Below are positions 21,276 through 34,000 of a stretch of DNA of 64,000 nucleotides, in pieces. Both the position numbers and the translations under genes were made by a program. Every line of letters starts with the position of its first letter. The first letter of the stretch is position 1. The stretch comes from Hydrangea macrophylla (Eukaryota; Streptophyta; Magnoliopsida; Cornales; Hydrangeaceae). The notes under the pieces are model-generated. The model was not told the DNA's origin, did no database searches, and saw nothing but the letters and a program-made list of their open reading frames with translations. The stretch lies in the NCBI GenBank assembly GCA_033977485.1, contig CM066998.1:26661501-26725500 (forward strand), written 5' to 3'.

Positions 21276-21996
21276 CTGCAACAAAAATTACTCAAACGTG
21301 AATAAATTCTAGGAAAGATAGTCATGTTCATATATATATATATATATATATAGGTTGCAAAGTGTATCACGCACCTCTCTCATCATAGCAAACCGTCAAG
21401 TCGGGGGTCTGAACGATGACACCGGCACTGTCGACAATTGCTTGTGCAAGACTTAAATCAGCCTCAGCAGCTGCTCGGAGAGCATCCCAAATCTCTGTGC
21501 AATATTTGATCTTCAGATATTTTCTTTCTATCTGCTAACTTTATTTTACATAATTCCCAATATGCATAAAAGAATGTGAATATACAACAAAAAAAAAAAA
21601 AAAAAAAGGTGCTACCAAAACATCACCCGTTGCTACCAAATGAAGGTGCAAATACAACCTACAGCGTTCTCACTTTTTTGTGCTAACAGCAGCAGAAACA
21701 TGCGGGTTTTAGTAATAAAGGGTAGAGAACACTTGAGGGAGGCATATCGAAAACAAGATTAGCCTAAACTGATGTACAAATTAAACCAACAAAAGAGCAT
21801 CCAAAATGTGCACCCTCCAAGCGATTCCAAAGAGGACCTCCCTAAAGTAAAAGCAATTTAAAGCTATACAATGGAGTTCAACATCTCCAAAGGTCCATTT
21901 TTCCTCTTATTCCAAATGCATCAATGTGTGGAACATTTTTATTTGTTCAAAGAGAGAATAGAGAGACAGAGAAGCCTTAACCTAATTAGGTTAGCC

Positions 21997-22035
<39 letters not shown>

Positions 22036-25000
22036 TATAATAAAATACAATTACAGAAATACCCTTAAACCACTAATACTAATACTTATATTCTAACACT
22101 CCCCCTCAAACTGGAGCATAGATATCTATCATGCCCAACTTGTTACATAGATCATAGAACGGTCCTCTATTTAGTACCTTGGTAAGAATGTCTCCTAGTT
22201 GATCACTAGACCTAACAAAAGAAGTAATAATTTGCTTTCTCATAACCATATCTCTGATAAAATGACAATCAACTTCAATATGTTTGGTTCTCTCATGAAA
22301 CACTGGATTACTTGCAATGTACATAACTGCCTGATTATCACAATACATTTTCATAGGTTTACTATTTGCAAATCCCATCTCTTGCAGAATAGTCTTCACC
22401 CATAACAACTCACATGCAGTATGAGCCATAGCTCTATACTCAGCATCTGCACTTAATCTTGTAACTACATTTTGCGTTTTGCTCTTCCAACTGACTAGAT
22501 TTCCACCAACAAACACGCAGAATCCTAATACTGAACGCCTATCAAGACTATCTCCTGCCCAATTGGCATCTGAGAAACCAAGTATCTCCAAGTTATCTGA
22601 AGGCTTCAACACTAAGCCTTTACCAGGAGCACCTTTCAAATACCTCAATATACGACACACTGCCTCCCAATGTAATAACTTGGGACTTGGCATAAACTGA
22701 CTAACAACTCCAACAGAGAAGGTGATATTAGGTCGAGTCACGGTTAAATAAATCAACTTACCCACAAGTCTTCTATACCGTCCAACATCATTGAAGTCTT
22801 CTCCATAATCTTTACTAAACTTTATATTTGAATCCATTGGAGTGTCTAACTGGTTTTGAACCCAACAATCCTATTTCATCTAGAAGGTCAAGAACATACT
22901 TTCTTTGGGATAAGAAAATCCCTTCCTTAGACCTTGCTACCTCAATACCCAAAAAATAACGTAGTAGCCCCAAATCCTTCATATGAAAATACTTACTTAA
23001 ATGAAACTTCAATAACTGTATATCTTCACTGTCATTGCCAGTAATCACTATATCAGCCACATAAACTGCTAGAACAATCGTACCTTTCTCATAGTTTCTC
23101 ACAAAAACTGAATGATCAGAACTAGTTCTTTTCTACCCATATGAACTAGTTACTTGGCTCAACTTGTCAAACGCCCTTGGAGACTGTTTAAGGCCATAAA
23201 TGGCTTTCTTCAACTTACATAGTTTATGTGACTCCCCCCGAGCAACATACCCAGGAGGTTGCTCCATGTACCCTTCCTCTTGTAGGTCACCGTGAAGAAA
23301 GGCATTATTGATGTCATGTGATAAAGAGGCCATCATTGAGTAATAGCAATAGACAATAAAATGCGAACAGAATTGAGGCGAGCCACAGGGAAAAAGTTTC
23401 AAAATAATCAACACCAAAAGTCTGAGTGTACTCTTTAGCCACCAAACGAGCTTTCAACTGTTCAACAGTACCATCAGGATGATAGTTAACCACATAAACC
23501 TAACGACAACCTACAACATGTTTCCCAGAAGGAAGATCAGTTTACTCCCACGTACCATTTTTGGACAATGCCAACATCTCACCATTCATAGCACTCTTCC
23601 AACCCGGAGAAACCAACGCCCGAGTATGAGACGACGCCCGACTATGAGACTGAAGATAAAGCACTAACAAAGGAACGAAGTGGAGACGAAAAATGAGAAT
23701 ATGAGACAACCTGATCAATAGGATGCTGAGTGCAAGAGCGAGTACCTTTTCGAACAGCGATAGGAAGAGCAGGAGATTGGAGAACCTCAGCCGAAGTTGA
23801 TGAAGATGGAGGTGGAGCTGGCGGGTCATCAGTAGAGGATGGCTTGTTACGACGGCGATATACCTGCAAGGGAGGAGAACTAGAAGGAGGAATGGGCAAG
23901 GGAATAGGGGACGACGGAACAAGAACATCAACATCTACGGAAGCACCCGAGAACGAAAAAATGATGTACCTTCAAAGAAGGTAACATCTGCACTAACCAC
24001 ATAATGACGACTCTGAGGATTCCAGCAATTATAACCTTTTTGTGTGCGAGAATATCCCACAAATACACATTTGGTGGCTCGAGAATCTAATTTATCATGA
24101 CCAGGAGTAAGAACATGAACAAATGCAACACAACCAAACACACGTGGTGGTAAGGCAAACAATGACCTATCTGAATAGAGAACAGAATGAGGAATGCCAC
24201 CACGTAGAACAGATGAAGGCATGCGGTTAATAAGATAACAGGCAGTGAGTACAGCATCCCCCCAAAATTGTTTAGGAACATGCATATGCAGCATAATAGT
24301 TCGGGCAACCTCAAGAAGATGTCTATTTTTTCGTTCAGTGACACCATTCTGTTGTGGAGTATAAGCACAAGAGGATTGATGAATTCTCCCTTGAGAATCA
24401 CAATAGGATTGAAGAGGTCCTTTACCATATTCCAAAGCACTATCAAATTGTAAAATATGAATAGTGCAACCAAACTGAGTCATAATCTCTTCATGAAATA
24501 ATTGAAAAACAGAAGAAATATCTGAGCGTTCTTTCGTTAAAAATATTCATGACATCATGGAACAATCATCCACAAAAGACATAAAATAAGAAAAACCTAA
24601 CAGACTCTTATGTCTAGATAGACCCCAAACGTTGAAATGAACTAACTCAAAAGGAGTAGCCCGACGGTTATGTTAACGTAAAGGAAAGACACCCTATGAT
24701 GCTTACCTAACTGACAAGCCTCACACTCTAAACTAGACAGAGACTTGAATAATGGAAAAACCAATTTCAAGGATTACAGTGAAGGATGACCCAGATGGCA
24801 ATGCCATTGATGTGGTGAAACAACTGTATGTAAAGCCGCAAAATTATTCACTGTTGAATGCTGTTCCAGGTAATAAAGACCATCCCGCTCACGACCTCCA
24901 CCAATCATCTTCTTCGAGTTGAGATCCTGAAAAACACAATGAGAGGGATAAAATGTTACAGAGCAGTTTAGAGATTTAGTACGTTGACTGACCGATGCGA

Positions 25001-28000
25001 GTCTAAAGGGAAATTGAGGAATATAATTTACAGATGACAATAAAAGAGATTAGGTGAGAGAAACAAGATCATGACCAACAATAGGACAAGATCGTCTATC
25101 AGCTAAAACAACAGAGGGTTGTGTGGGTGTAAAAATACATTGGACTTACCAGTCATATGTGCCGAAGCTCCTTAGTCGATGACCCATGGTGAAGGAGCAG
25201 ATGAAGAAAAACATGCAATGTTACCTGATTGTGCAAAACTAGCAGTATTAGACAAGGACAGCTACTGCTGTTGTTGGACTAAGGCATTTTATTCCTCTCG
25301 AGAAAGAGTGATAGACTCATTTGAAGATGTCACGGCAGGTGGAGTAGGAGTACAACTTCTTGTTGAGACCCAGAAGCATTGTCAGAAGAGAACAAGGCTG
25401 GATTAGGCGAGGTCTCCCACGTCTTACCATAAAGATCATAACACCTATCCATAGTATGATTGTCACCCCCCACAATGGGTGCAATAAAGAGAACCAAGGC
25501 CTCGACCAAAACTACGATCACGTCCCGGAGGACCTCCTCTTCCTCGATTACCATTAAACATAGGAAGACTGCGACTGCGATTATTACCAGGAAAATTGCC
25601 ACAACTATGAAAGGCCCCTCTATATCCCGTAGATCTAACAAGTGCAGAATTCTCTTTCCCAACAGGCTCAGAAGAGGCGGAGGAGGACAACTCTGTAGTA
25701 ATGCGGAGCACACGAGAATACACATTGCTCAAGGATGGAGTACTACCATCACCGGCCAAAATCTGTCTTTTAACAAACTGAAGATTCGAATGTAACCCAA
25801 ATAAGAATTTGGAGTCATAAAATTCCTCTCGTTGCTTCTTGATAACGTCAACATCATTAGTGATAGGATGATACTAATTCAACTCACCCATGAGTCCCTT
25901 AAATGTACAGTAGTATTCACTAACCGGCTTATCACCCTGTTGAAGCATAAACAAATTTTGATATACCTCATAAACGTGAGAAACATTCTTTTCCATGGAA
26001 AACATCTCATGAACAGACTCCCAAATCTCTTTGGCTGAGGACAAGAACATGACACTTGAACACACAGTAGGTTCCATACTATTTCACAACCAGGCCATAA
26101 CCACATAATTCTCAGACACCCAATCTTCATAATCCTTACTATCCTTAGCAGGAGCAACAGAATCAATGTATTTCAACTTCTTCCTAGCCTCTAAGGCGAC
26201 TTTCATAGCTTGAGCCCACAAGTAATTGGACCCATTCAACTTAGTACTGATAATTTGCATACTCACAACATCGGACGAAGAAATAGAACCTTTCTTGTCA
26301 GCCATATCAACCAAAAACAGCAGTAGTCTTATACCCAATAACAAAGGAAAAATACTAACAACGAACAAGAAGTAACATCAATACCAATAAACTCAAACGA
26401 AACAGAAGAAAGATGGAAGAAGAATTGATATTTTATTCATTCACAATGTGTATGTATATATACAAGCTAGGAAGCACAGAAAAAGGAAATAAAAGAAAGA
26501 AAAGGAAAGGAAAGAAAAGAAAAGGAAATAGACAACTATAATAAATTACAATCAATCTATTCCTAATCAGTCCGTGAATAAGTTTGACTATAATAAATAT
26601 ATATTCCAACACTCCCCCTCAAGCTGGAGATGGAGCAAAGATATCAATGAGACCCAGCTTGATCACAGATGACTTCATGAGAGAGGGACTAACTGACTTT
26701 GTGAACATATCAGCAGCTTGATTGGAAGAGGGCACAAACTCTGGGACAATGATTCCAGAACGAACTTTCTCTCTAATGAGATGAACATCCACTTCAATAT
26801 GCTTAGTACGTTCATGGAGAACCGAGTCAGAAGCAAGCATAAGGGCAAACTTGTTGTCACAGAACAACGTAGATGAGCCATTAACCAGATAACCCAACTC
26901 TTTCAGAATAGAGCGCACCCATAGAAGCTCACATGTTCCATGTGCCATGGCCCGATATTCTGCCTCAGGCTCTCAGCGGAAGAACGAGAAACTACAGCTT
27001 GTTTCTTGCTTTTTCATGAGAGAAGATGATTCCCATAGAAAGTGCAGAATTCGGATGTGGACCGACGATCACTCTTAGACCCAGCATAATCAACATCGGT
27101 GAAGCAGGACACTCCAAACTGTGTGCCTGCAGAATAAAATATTCCAAGACCCGGACAAGTCATAAGATACCGGAGTATATGATGAACAACATCAAGATGA
27201 GATGATCGTGGAGCATGCATAAATTGACCCACAACACTGACTGCAAATGTAATGTCGGGTCGACTGTTGGTCAAGTAAATAAGACGGCCAACAAGGCGCT
27301 GATATATTGCAGCATCAGGAAGAAGTTCCCCAGACTCATTAGACAGCTTATGATTGGGATCCATAGGAGTGGAGGCAGGACGACATCCCATCATACCTGT
27401 ATCTTCCAGAAGATCTAGAGTATATTTTCGTTGAGACAGTGATATCCCTTGACGAGAACGAGCAACTTCTATCCCAAGAAAGTACCGAAGAGGCCCTAAG
27501 TTCTTAACATCAAAAGATTGACTAAGAGCGTTCTTGACTTTGGTAATGCATGGAGCATCATTCCCTGTAATAATGATATCATCAACATATACCAGAATAA
27601 TAACTTACCGGCCATCAGGTCGATGATAGGTGAAACAAGTGTGATTAGAGTGGGCATCGGGTGAAGCCCAAAGACAAAATAACCTCACTAAAGTGGTTGG
27701 TAACCTCACTAAAGCGGTTGAACCAAGCTCGGGGAGATTGCTTAAGTCCGTATAAAGATTTTCGAAGACGACATACTTTCACTGAATACTCCCCCTCAGC
27801 CCGAAAACCCGGAGGAGGATCCATATAAATAGTCTCATCCAAATCCCCGGCATTTTTAACATCCAGTTGATGCAAGGGCCAATTGTGAGATGCAGCCAAA
27901 GAGATTATAAGCCGAACAGATGTCAATTTAGCTACAGGAGCAAAGGTAGCACTAAAATCCTTGCCCGGGATTTGAGTAAAGCCCTTGACTACTAGACGAG

Positions 28001-31000
28001 CCTTATATCGCTCGCTAATACCATCAGCCTGATACTTGATAGTGAAGACCCACTTACACCCAACAGTTTTTTCACCCGGGGGGAGAGGCACAAGTTCCCA
28101 AGGCTGATTACGTTGAACGGCATCCATTTCCAAGGTCATGGCAGCCACCCACTGTGGATCCTGGAGGGCTTCAGAGACAGACTGAGGGATGGATGTGGAG
28201 TCAACCTGACTAAGAAAAGAGCAATAGGAATCTGAAAGTCCCTGATAAGAAACATACTGATCAATGGGGTGATTAGTACCAACAGAAAAACCGTAACGAT
28301 TAGGAGGATGACGAAGTCTAGAGGGATATCTAGAGGAAACAGAAGGTGAAGGTGGAGAAACATTACCAGATTCCGGTGAAGATATTGGAAGTGGAGTCTG
28401 AGCAGGAGGCCGGTGAGAGTACACCTGAGCTCTGTTGTCAAAATCGTACGATTCGCGATACGAATCTTACGATTCGATACGATTCATCGTGAAAACGATA
28501 CGTATCGATGCACGAATCGAACATGTACAAGAATCGAAGGTGAATCTTACGATTCGCAAGTGAATCTTACGATTCGATTCGCGATTCTTACGATTCACTT
28601 GACTGCTAGGCACAAAACTTGATTGTTCCAATTTTTTTGTTTTTGTTTTTCAATTTTTTCTAAAAAAATTTATTACCAACCCTCTTTTAAACCACTTAGG
28701 ATATGTTTATACAAGCCTAGAACAAAAAGGATATATTTATACAAGCCTAAAAAAGAAAAGAATATGTTTATATGATTTTTTAAATTTGTTACCGAATCTT
28801 ACGATTCACGATTCGCGAATCCCGATTCGATTCACATGTATCATTTCGATTCACGATACAAATCCCGATTTGACAACTATGCACCTGAGTAGTAGTAGTA
28901 GTGATGACCGGAGGAAAGTTGGAAGAAATCTCCAGAGGTTGTTCAAACAGAGAAACAGGACGCGGAGGAAAGTTTGAATCCTCGGAGACTTCGGTAGAAG
29001 GAGGACCAGAAACAGACTAAGGACCTGCAAAAAACGGAGTATCTTCCAAAAAAAGTGACATCTAAAGAATGATACATATGACTAGTGGTATGATCATAAC
29101 ACCTGTAACCTTTTGACATAGGTGAGTATCCTAAGAAGATGCAACGGACAGCTTTGCTATCTAATTTTGTTCGAGTTGGACTGCGATCTTGGACAAAGCA
29201 TGTACAACCAAAGACCCGAGGTAGGATAGGAAGGAGGGTTTTGTTGGGCTGAAGTAGTAGCAAAGGTGCCTTTCCTTGTAAAACACGATTTGGAGTCCGG
29301 TTAAGAAGAAAAGTGGCAATAAGAACGGCTAGATGCCAGAAGTATTTGGGTACATTCATTCCGCACAGAAGACACCTAACAACAGACATGATGGAGCGGT
29401 TCTTTCGTTCCTCCACACCATTCTATTATGAAGTGTAGGGACAAGTGAGTTGCTGGAGAATACCCTATTTATTAAGCTCAACCCGAAACTCATTAGTAAT
29501 GTATTCACGACCATTATCAGAATGTAAATTACGAACAACAGTACTAAATTGAGTCTTAACCATTTGTAAGAAGTTAGAAAACAAGAAGAAAACTTCTGAT
29601 TTCTTTTTAAACAAATAAACCCATATACACCTAGTGTAATCATCAATGAACGTAATATGATAACGGTAACCAGAAATAGCAGTAATTGGGAAATGTCCCC
29701 ATACATCAGTATGGATAATATCAAAAGCAAACGGTGCACGATTCATGCGAGGTATATAATGAGAACGAGTATGCTTAGATAACTCACACATCACACAATT
29801 GAATTTAAATTTCTGGCAGGCTTTATTTAATAATGGAAAAAGTTGACAAAGATAATGAAAATTTGCATGGCCCAAGCGGGCGTGCCACAATTTTATTGAC
29901 TCTAAAGAAAAACTAGAAGACTTAGAAGATTCAGGCAAAACATATGCCTGAAGACTCTAAGACGACAAACTTAAATTCCAGCCAGGTGGATCACCAAAAT
30001 AGTAAAGGCCATCCTGCTCATATCCCTTGCCAAAAATCTTCTTCGAAATCCGGTCCTGCAAATGACAACAATCTGGTAAGAACACAATTTTACAATTAAG
30101 AGATTTTGCAAGACGACTAACTGAAAGAAGATTATAAGGGAAACTCGGGACATGAAGAACAGAAGATAAAGAGATATTAGGAGAGAGGCAAACATCGCCT
30201 TTACTTTTGACATATATAGTGGACCCGTCGACAATACGCACAGATTGGGAGATGAGAACCAAAGAGGATGAAAACAAGGACAACTTACCAGTCATATGAT
30301 CACTGGCACCAGAATCCAGAATCCACGAGGGGTTGCTAGACCCAACATGGAGTACAGCAGAAGGAGTACCTGAAGCCAAAGTAGCAGTGGGAGTGGTGCC
30401 AGAATGAGAACCTTGCTGAAGTAATGCCCCAAGTTGAGATTGAAGGTGGCCCATCTGAGTTTGGAGTTGAAGAAGATCCAGAGTAGGAGTAGTCTCAACC
30501 ATAGCAGTAGTGCGGGATGGACCCTTTCCTTTATTTCGGGAGTAATATTTGGGACACAACTTTCATACAACCTCCCCAAAAGATGTGTCTATCTCTCTCC
30601 TGTGATGTCACTGGATCCTACAGTGACACAAGTGACACAGGAAAGAGATAGACACATCTTTTGGGGAGGTTGTATGAAAGTTGTATGAAGGTTGTGTCCC
30701 AAGTATTACCCTTATTTCGGGCACCTTTCTCACGAAGTTCAGGATGGAGTTTGAATCAGCGATCCTTAACGTGACCAAGATTACCACACTGAGTGCAGAA
30801 AGGGCGGTTACCAGATCCCGGAGGAAGAGTGAATGGGCCCGATGGGGTAGCAAGAGCCATCTGATCAGGCACTTGAGTTGGCTCAAGTAAAGCCGGAGGT
30901 TGAAGCAAGTGACGACGTCTCTCATCTCCATCAATAGTAGCAGAAGCCTCAAATAAAGAGGGCATAGGGGATGTGTTTAAAATCTGAGTCCGGAGAGATT

Positions 31001-34000
31001 CGAACTCAGGTTTTAGACCGATCAAGTACTGGTAGGTGTGATGACGATTGAGCTGTCGGAGAGCAATAGTAGTTGCTTTGGGCGAAAATTCACTAAGAGG
31101 CTCATACTGAGCCAGTTCCTCCCAACGGGACTAAAAGTAGCCAAAATGATCAGCAACTAAAAGACTTAATGTAGCCTGAGAAGCCTGTGCAACATCCCGA
31201 TAAAGTTCAAAGATACGAGAATCATTACACTGATGATTGTACATTTGAGTCAAAGAGGTCTATAGGCTGGAAACAATATCATGAAACATGAACATATAAT
31301 AAATCCAATTTTCCATAGAGTTAAATAACCACCCCAAAATGGTGAAGTTATCAATATCCCACTAAGCAAATGTAGGATCAGAGAGGGCCGGTTTGGGTAC
31401 AGTGCCTAGAATCCATCCAGATTTGCCTTTGCCGCCAAGATAGAGACGGAAAGAACGGGACCATGCGGCAAAGTTCCTTCCACTCAATAACACACTAGTA
31501 ACCCATTGAGCAGGGGTGTGTTGAGAAAGAGATAGGTCTGGACCAACAGAGGGAATAGCTAGAACAGGATCAATATTTTTTCCGTCGTGAGCCATACCGG
31601 AGTGTCTGAACCCAGGAGAAAACCAACACAATTTTGGAAAATCGAGAAGACGAAGGGCTGCCCAGAACAAGTGGAGCACAGATGGGGCAACTGGAGACCA
31701 AATAATGGTCTGAAAGAGAGATGAGAAGGAGCACTAAGGCTCTAATGCATCACAGGGATGCAGGAAAGGCCCACAGAGGGGCGGAGGACAGCGCAGAGGC
31801 TGTCGGAGAGGCACAAAGGCCTCGGTGGTGAACTGGGAGGTGCGCTGAGCCTGAGGGGGACTTGTGGGACCCTCGGCTAGAGGTGGGAGGGCTGCGCCGA
31901 GGTGGGCTGGGGGTGGGAGGTGGTGAAGCGAGCCTATGAGAGATTGTGGGTGGCGGCGGCTGGTGGTGGGAAGCTAGGGTTTGGTGTTTTGTTGTGGCTT
32001 TGATACCAAGAAGAAAGATGGAAGAAGAATTGATATTTTATTCATTCACAATGTGTAAGCTAGGAAACACAGAAAAAGGAAATAAAAGAAAGAAAAGGAA
32101 AGAAAAGGAAAGAAAAGAAAATAGACAACTATAATAAATTACAATCAATCTATTCCTAATCAGTCCGTGAATAAGTTTGACTATAATAAATATATATTCC
32201 AACAGAAACTAACCAATAAGGTCCATAAATGGACCGAAACAACACAAACGAAGAAACCACCAATCAAAATTGCCTAATCGAGTTCCGATGTATGTGAATA
32301 TGCTCCCTTGGATGGTTGGAGTTCAAGAAAGTGAAGAAATCAGATCATGAACAGTGCTCGATGAATAGTTACTGCATGAATAGTGTTCGATTAACAGTGC
32401 CTTTGGTGAACAATGCTCGCGTGAACAGTAACTGCGTGAACAGTGCTGCGGCTGTGATGGTGGTGGTGGTGGTGGTGGTGTGCGGCGTAGAGAAGCCTAT
32501 TCGGGTGGCTCTGATACCATATTCAAAGAGAGAATAAAGAGAAAGAGAAGGCTAAACCTAATTAGGTTAGCCAACACACACACACACATATATATATATA
32601 TTAATCAAAAACAATTACCGAAATACCCTTAAACCACTAATACTAATACTAATACTTATATTTTAACATTCTTAATTGCAATTTCAACCCTAAACTTACA
32701 AGCCAGAAATCAAGGCAGAGGATGAAAGAGGTGCGACTCTTTGGACCACAAACAGGTTGTAGCAACCACAAGCTCTACTCCACCCAAAAATTCGGGAGGA
32801 AAAAAAAAAAAACGATCCACGGTTTGCCCTTCTCTTTCAAAATTGTCATGTAATTCTCAAAACAATGTGTAAAAGCGTCGCGCAAAGCACCTGATATCTC
32901 TCTAAATTACCCACCTCGCCTCTGTTGTTAAAATCGTACGATACACGATACGTATCGTACGATATGATTCACACAAAAAACGATACGATAAGCATATACG
33001 AATCACATGCAACCAATAATCGTAGGTGAATCGATCGATACATCAAATAATCGTACGATACGATACGCATGGACGATTCTGCGATTCCATCGGGGGGTGC
33101 AATCTGCGATGGTTTTGTAAATACCCAACCCAATTCGAAGCCTATACAACCCAATCTGAACATTTCGAAGCCAATCTCAACATTCCGAAGCCCATGACAG
33201 TATATATACAGTATATACATACTATACAGAATATATACACAATATATATATGACATAATATACAATATAGATGTTAAGACAAACAGTTAACCCACACAAA
33301 CCTCTCGGCGACAGTGTTCTTTCTTCGATTTCTTCGCCCCTTTTTGATTTCTTTGTCCCTTTTTGATCTTCTTCGAATCTTCTTCCTTTTCGATTTCTGT
33401 TTGTTTCTTTTTTCTCTGTTTCTTCTCAGCCGACAGTGTGGTCCAAGACTCTAAGTGGAGAATATATATATATTAGGGTTTTTCTCAGCAGACAAGTCCC
33501 TCTCTCCTTTTTTCCAAATATTTTAGGGTTCTTTTGGCCTTTTGCTCTTTGTCATTATTTGCAAGTGGAGATTAAAAGGCATTGAAGACATTTATTGAAG
33601 ATATTTATTGGAGGCATTTTTGGTGGTTGAAACTTTAAACTTGGAATTTATTGGGGGTAAGTAAGATATTCTATCTTTTTATTGCTCACAAGAATCAGTG
33701 AATCACAACTCACATTTTTCTTATATAAATATACTTTATATAATGGCTCCAAAGAAAAAGGCTAGGAAATCTAATGACCCAACTTGGAATCATTGTAAGA
33801 GATTAGATGAGGAAAAAGGGGGTAGGATGCACCTCATGTGTAATTATTGTGGAAAAGCCTATTGGGGTGGAGTTATTAGAATGAAACATCATCTTGCGTG
33901 CACTCATCGTAATGTAGCGGCTTGCACCCTAGTACCGGAAGAAGCAAAAAAATTGTTCCAAGGTATTTTGAAAGAGTTGGAAGGTTATGATGATAAAATA

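Larger units (their letters stand above)
26404..32204 (-). mobile_element. Copia retrotransposon B, inserted in the leader of copia A
   Basis: LTRs at 26404-26611 and 32009-32204 share AGAAGAAAGATGGAAGAAG and GACTATAATAAATATATATT. GAAAC flanks both sides (26399-26403 and 32205-32209), an exact 5-bp target duplication in copia A. The LTRs differ mainly by small repeat-length changes. Gag, protease, integrase, RT and RNase H read leftward; YVDD and DSGA are intact but there are stops and frame breaks. A hAT derivative (28430-28881) and a Mutator-type MITE (30541-30711) are inserted in it. Confidence 0.93.
21944..32668 (-). mobile_element. Copia retrotransposon A, in intron 2, interrupted by copia B
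   Basis: Short LTRs at 21944-22098 and 32520-32668 share TTCAAAGAGAGAATA, CCTAATTAGGTTAGCCAACA, a CA/TA microsatellite and AAATACCCTTAAACCACTAA. The initiator-Met tRNA primer site sits inside the right LTR on the minus strand. Flanks TTATT and TTCTT are a likely target duplication with one change. Without copia B the element is about 4.9 kb, a size and LTR length like the Ale or Ivana lineages. Gag, protease, integrase, RT and RNase H remnants read leftward, all with stops or frame breaks, and the RT active site is altered (YVAD). Dead as an autonomous element. Confidence 0.92.
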
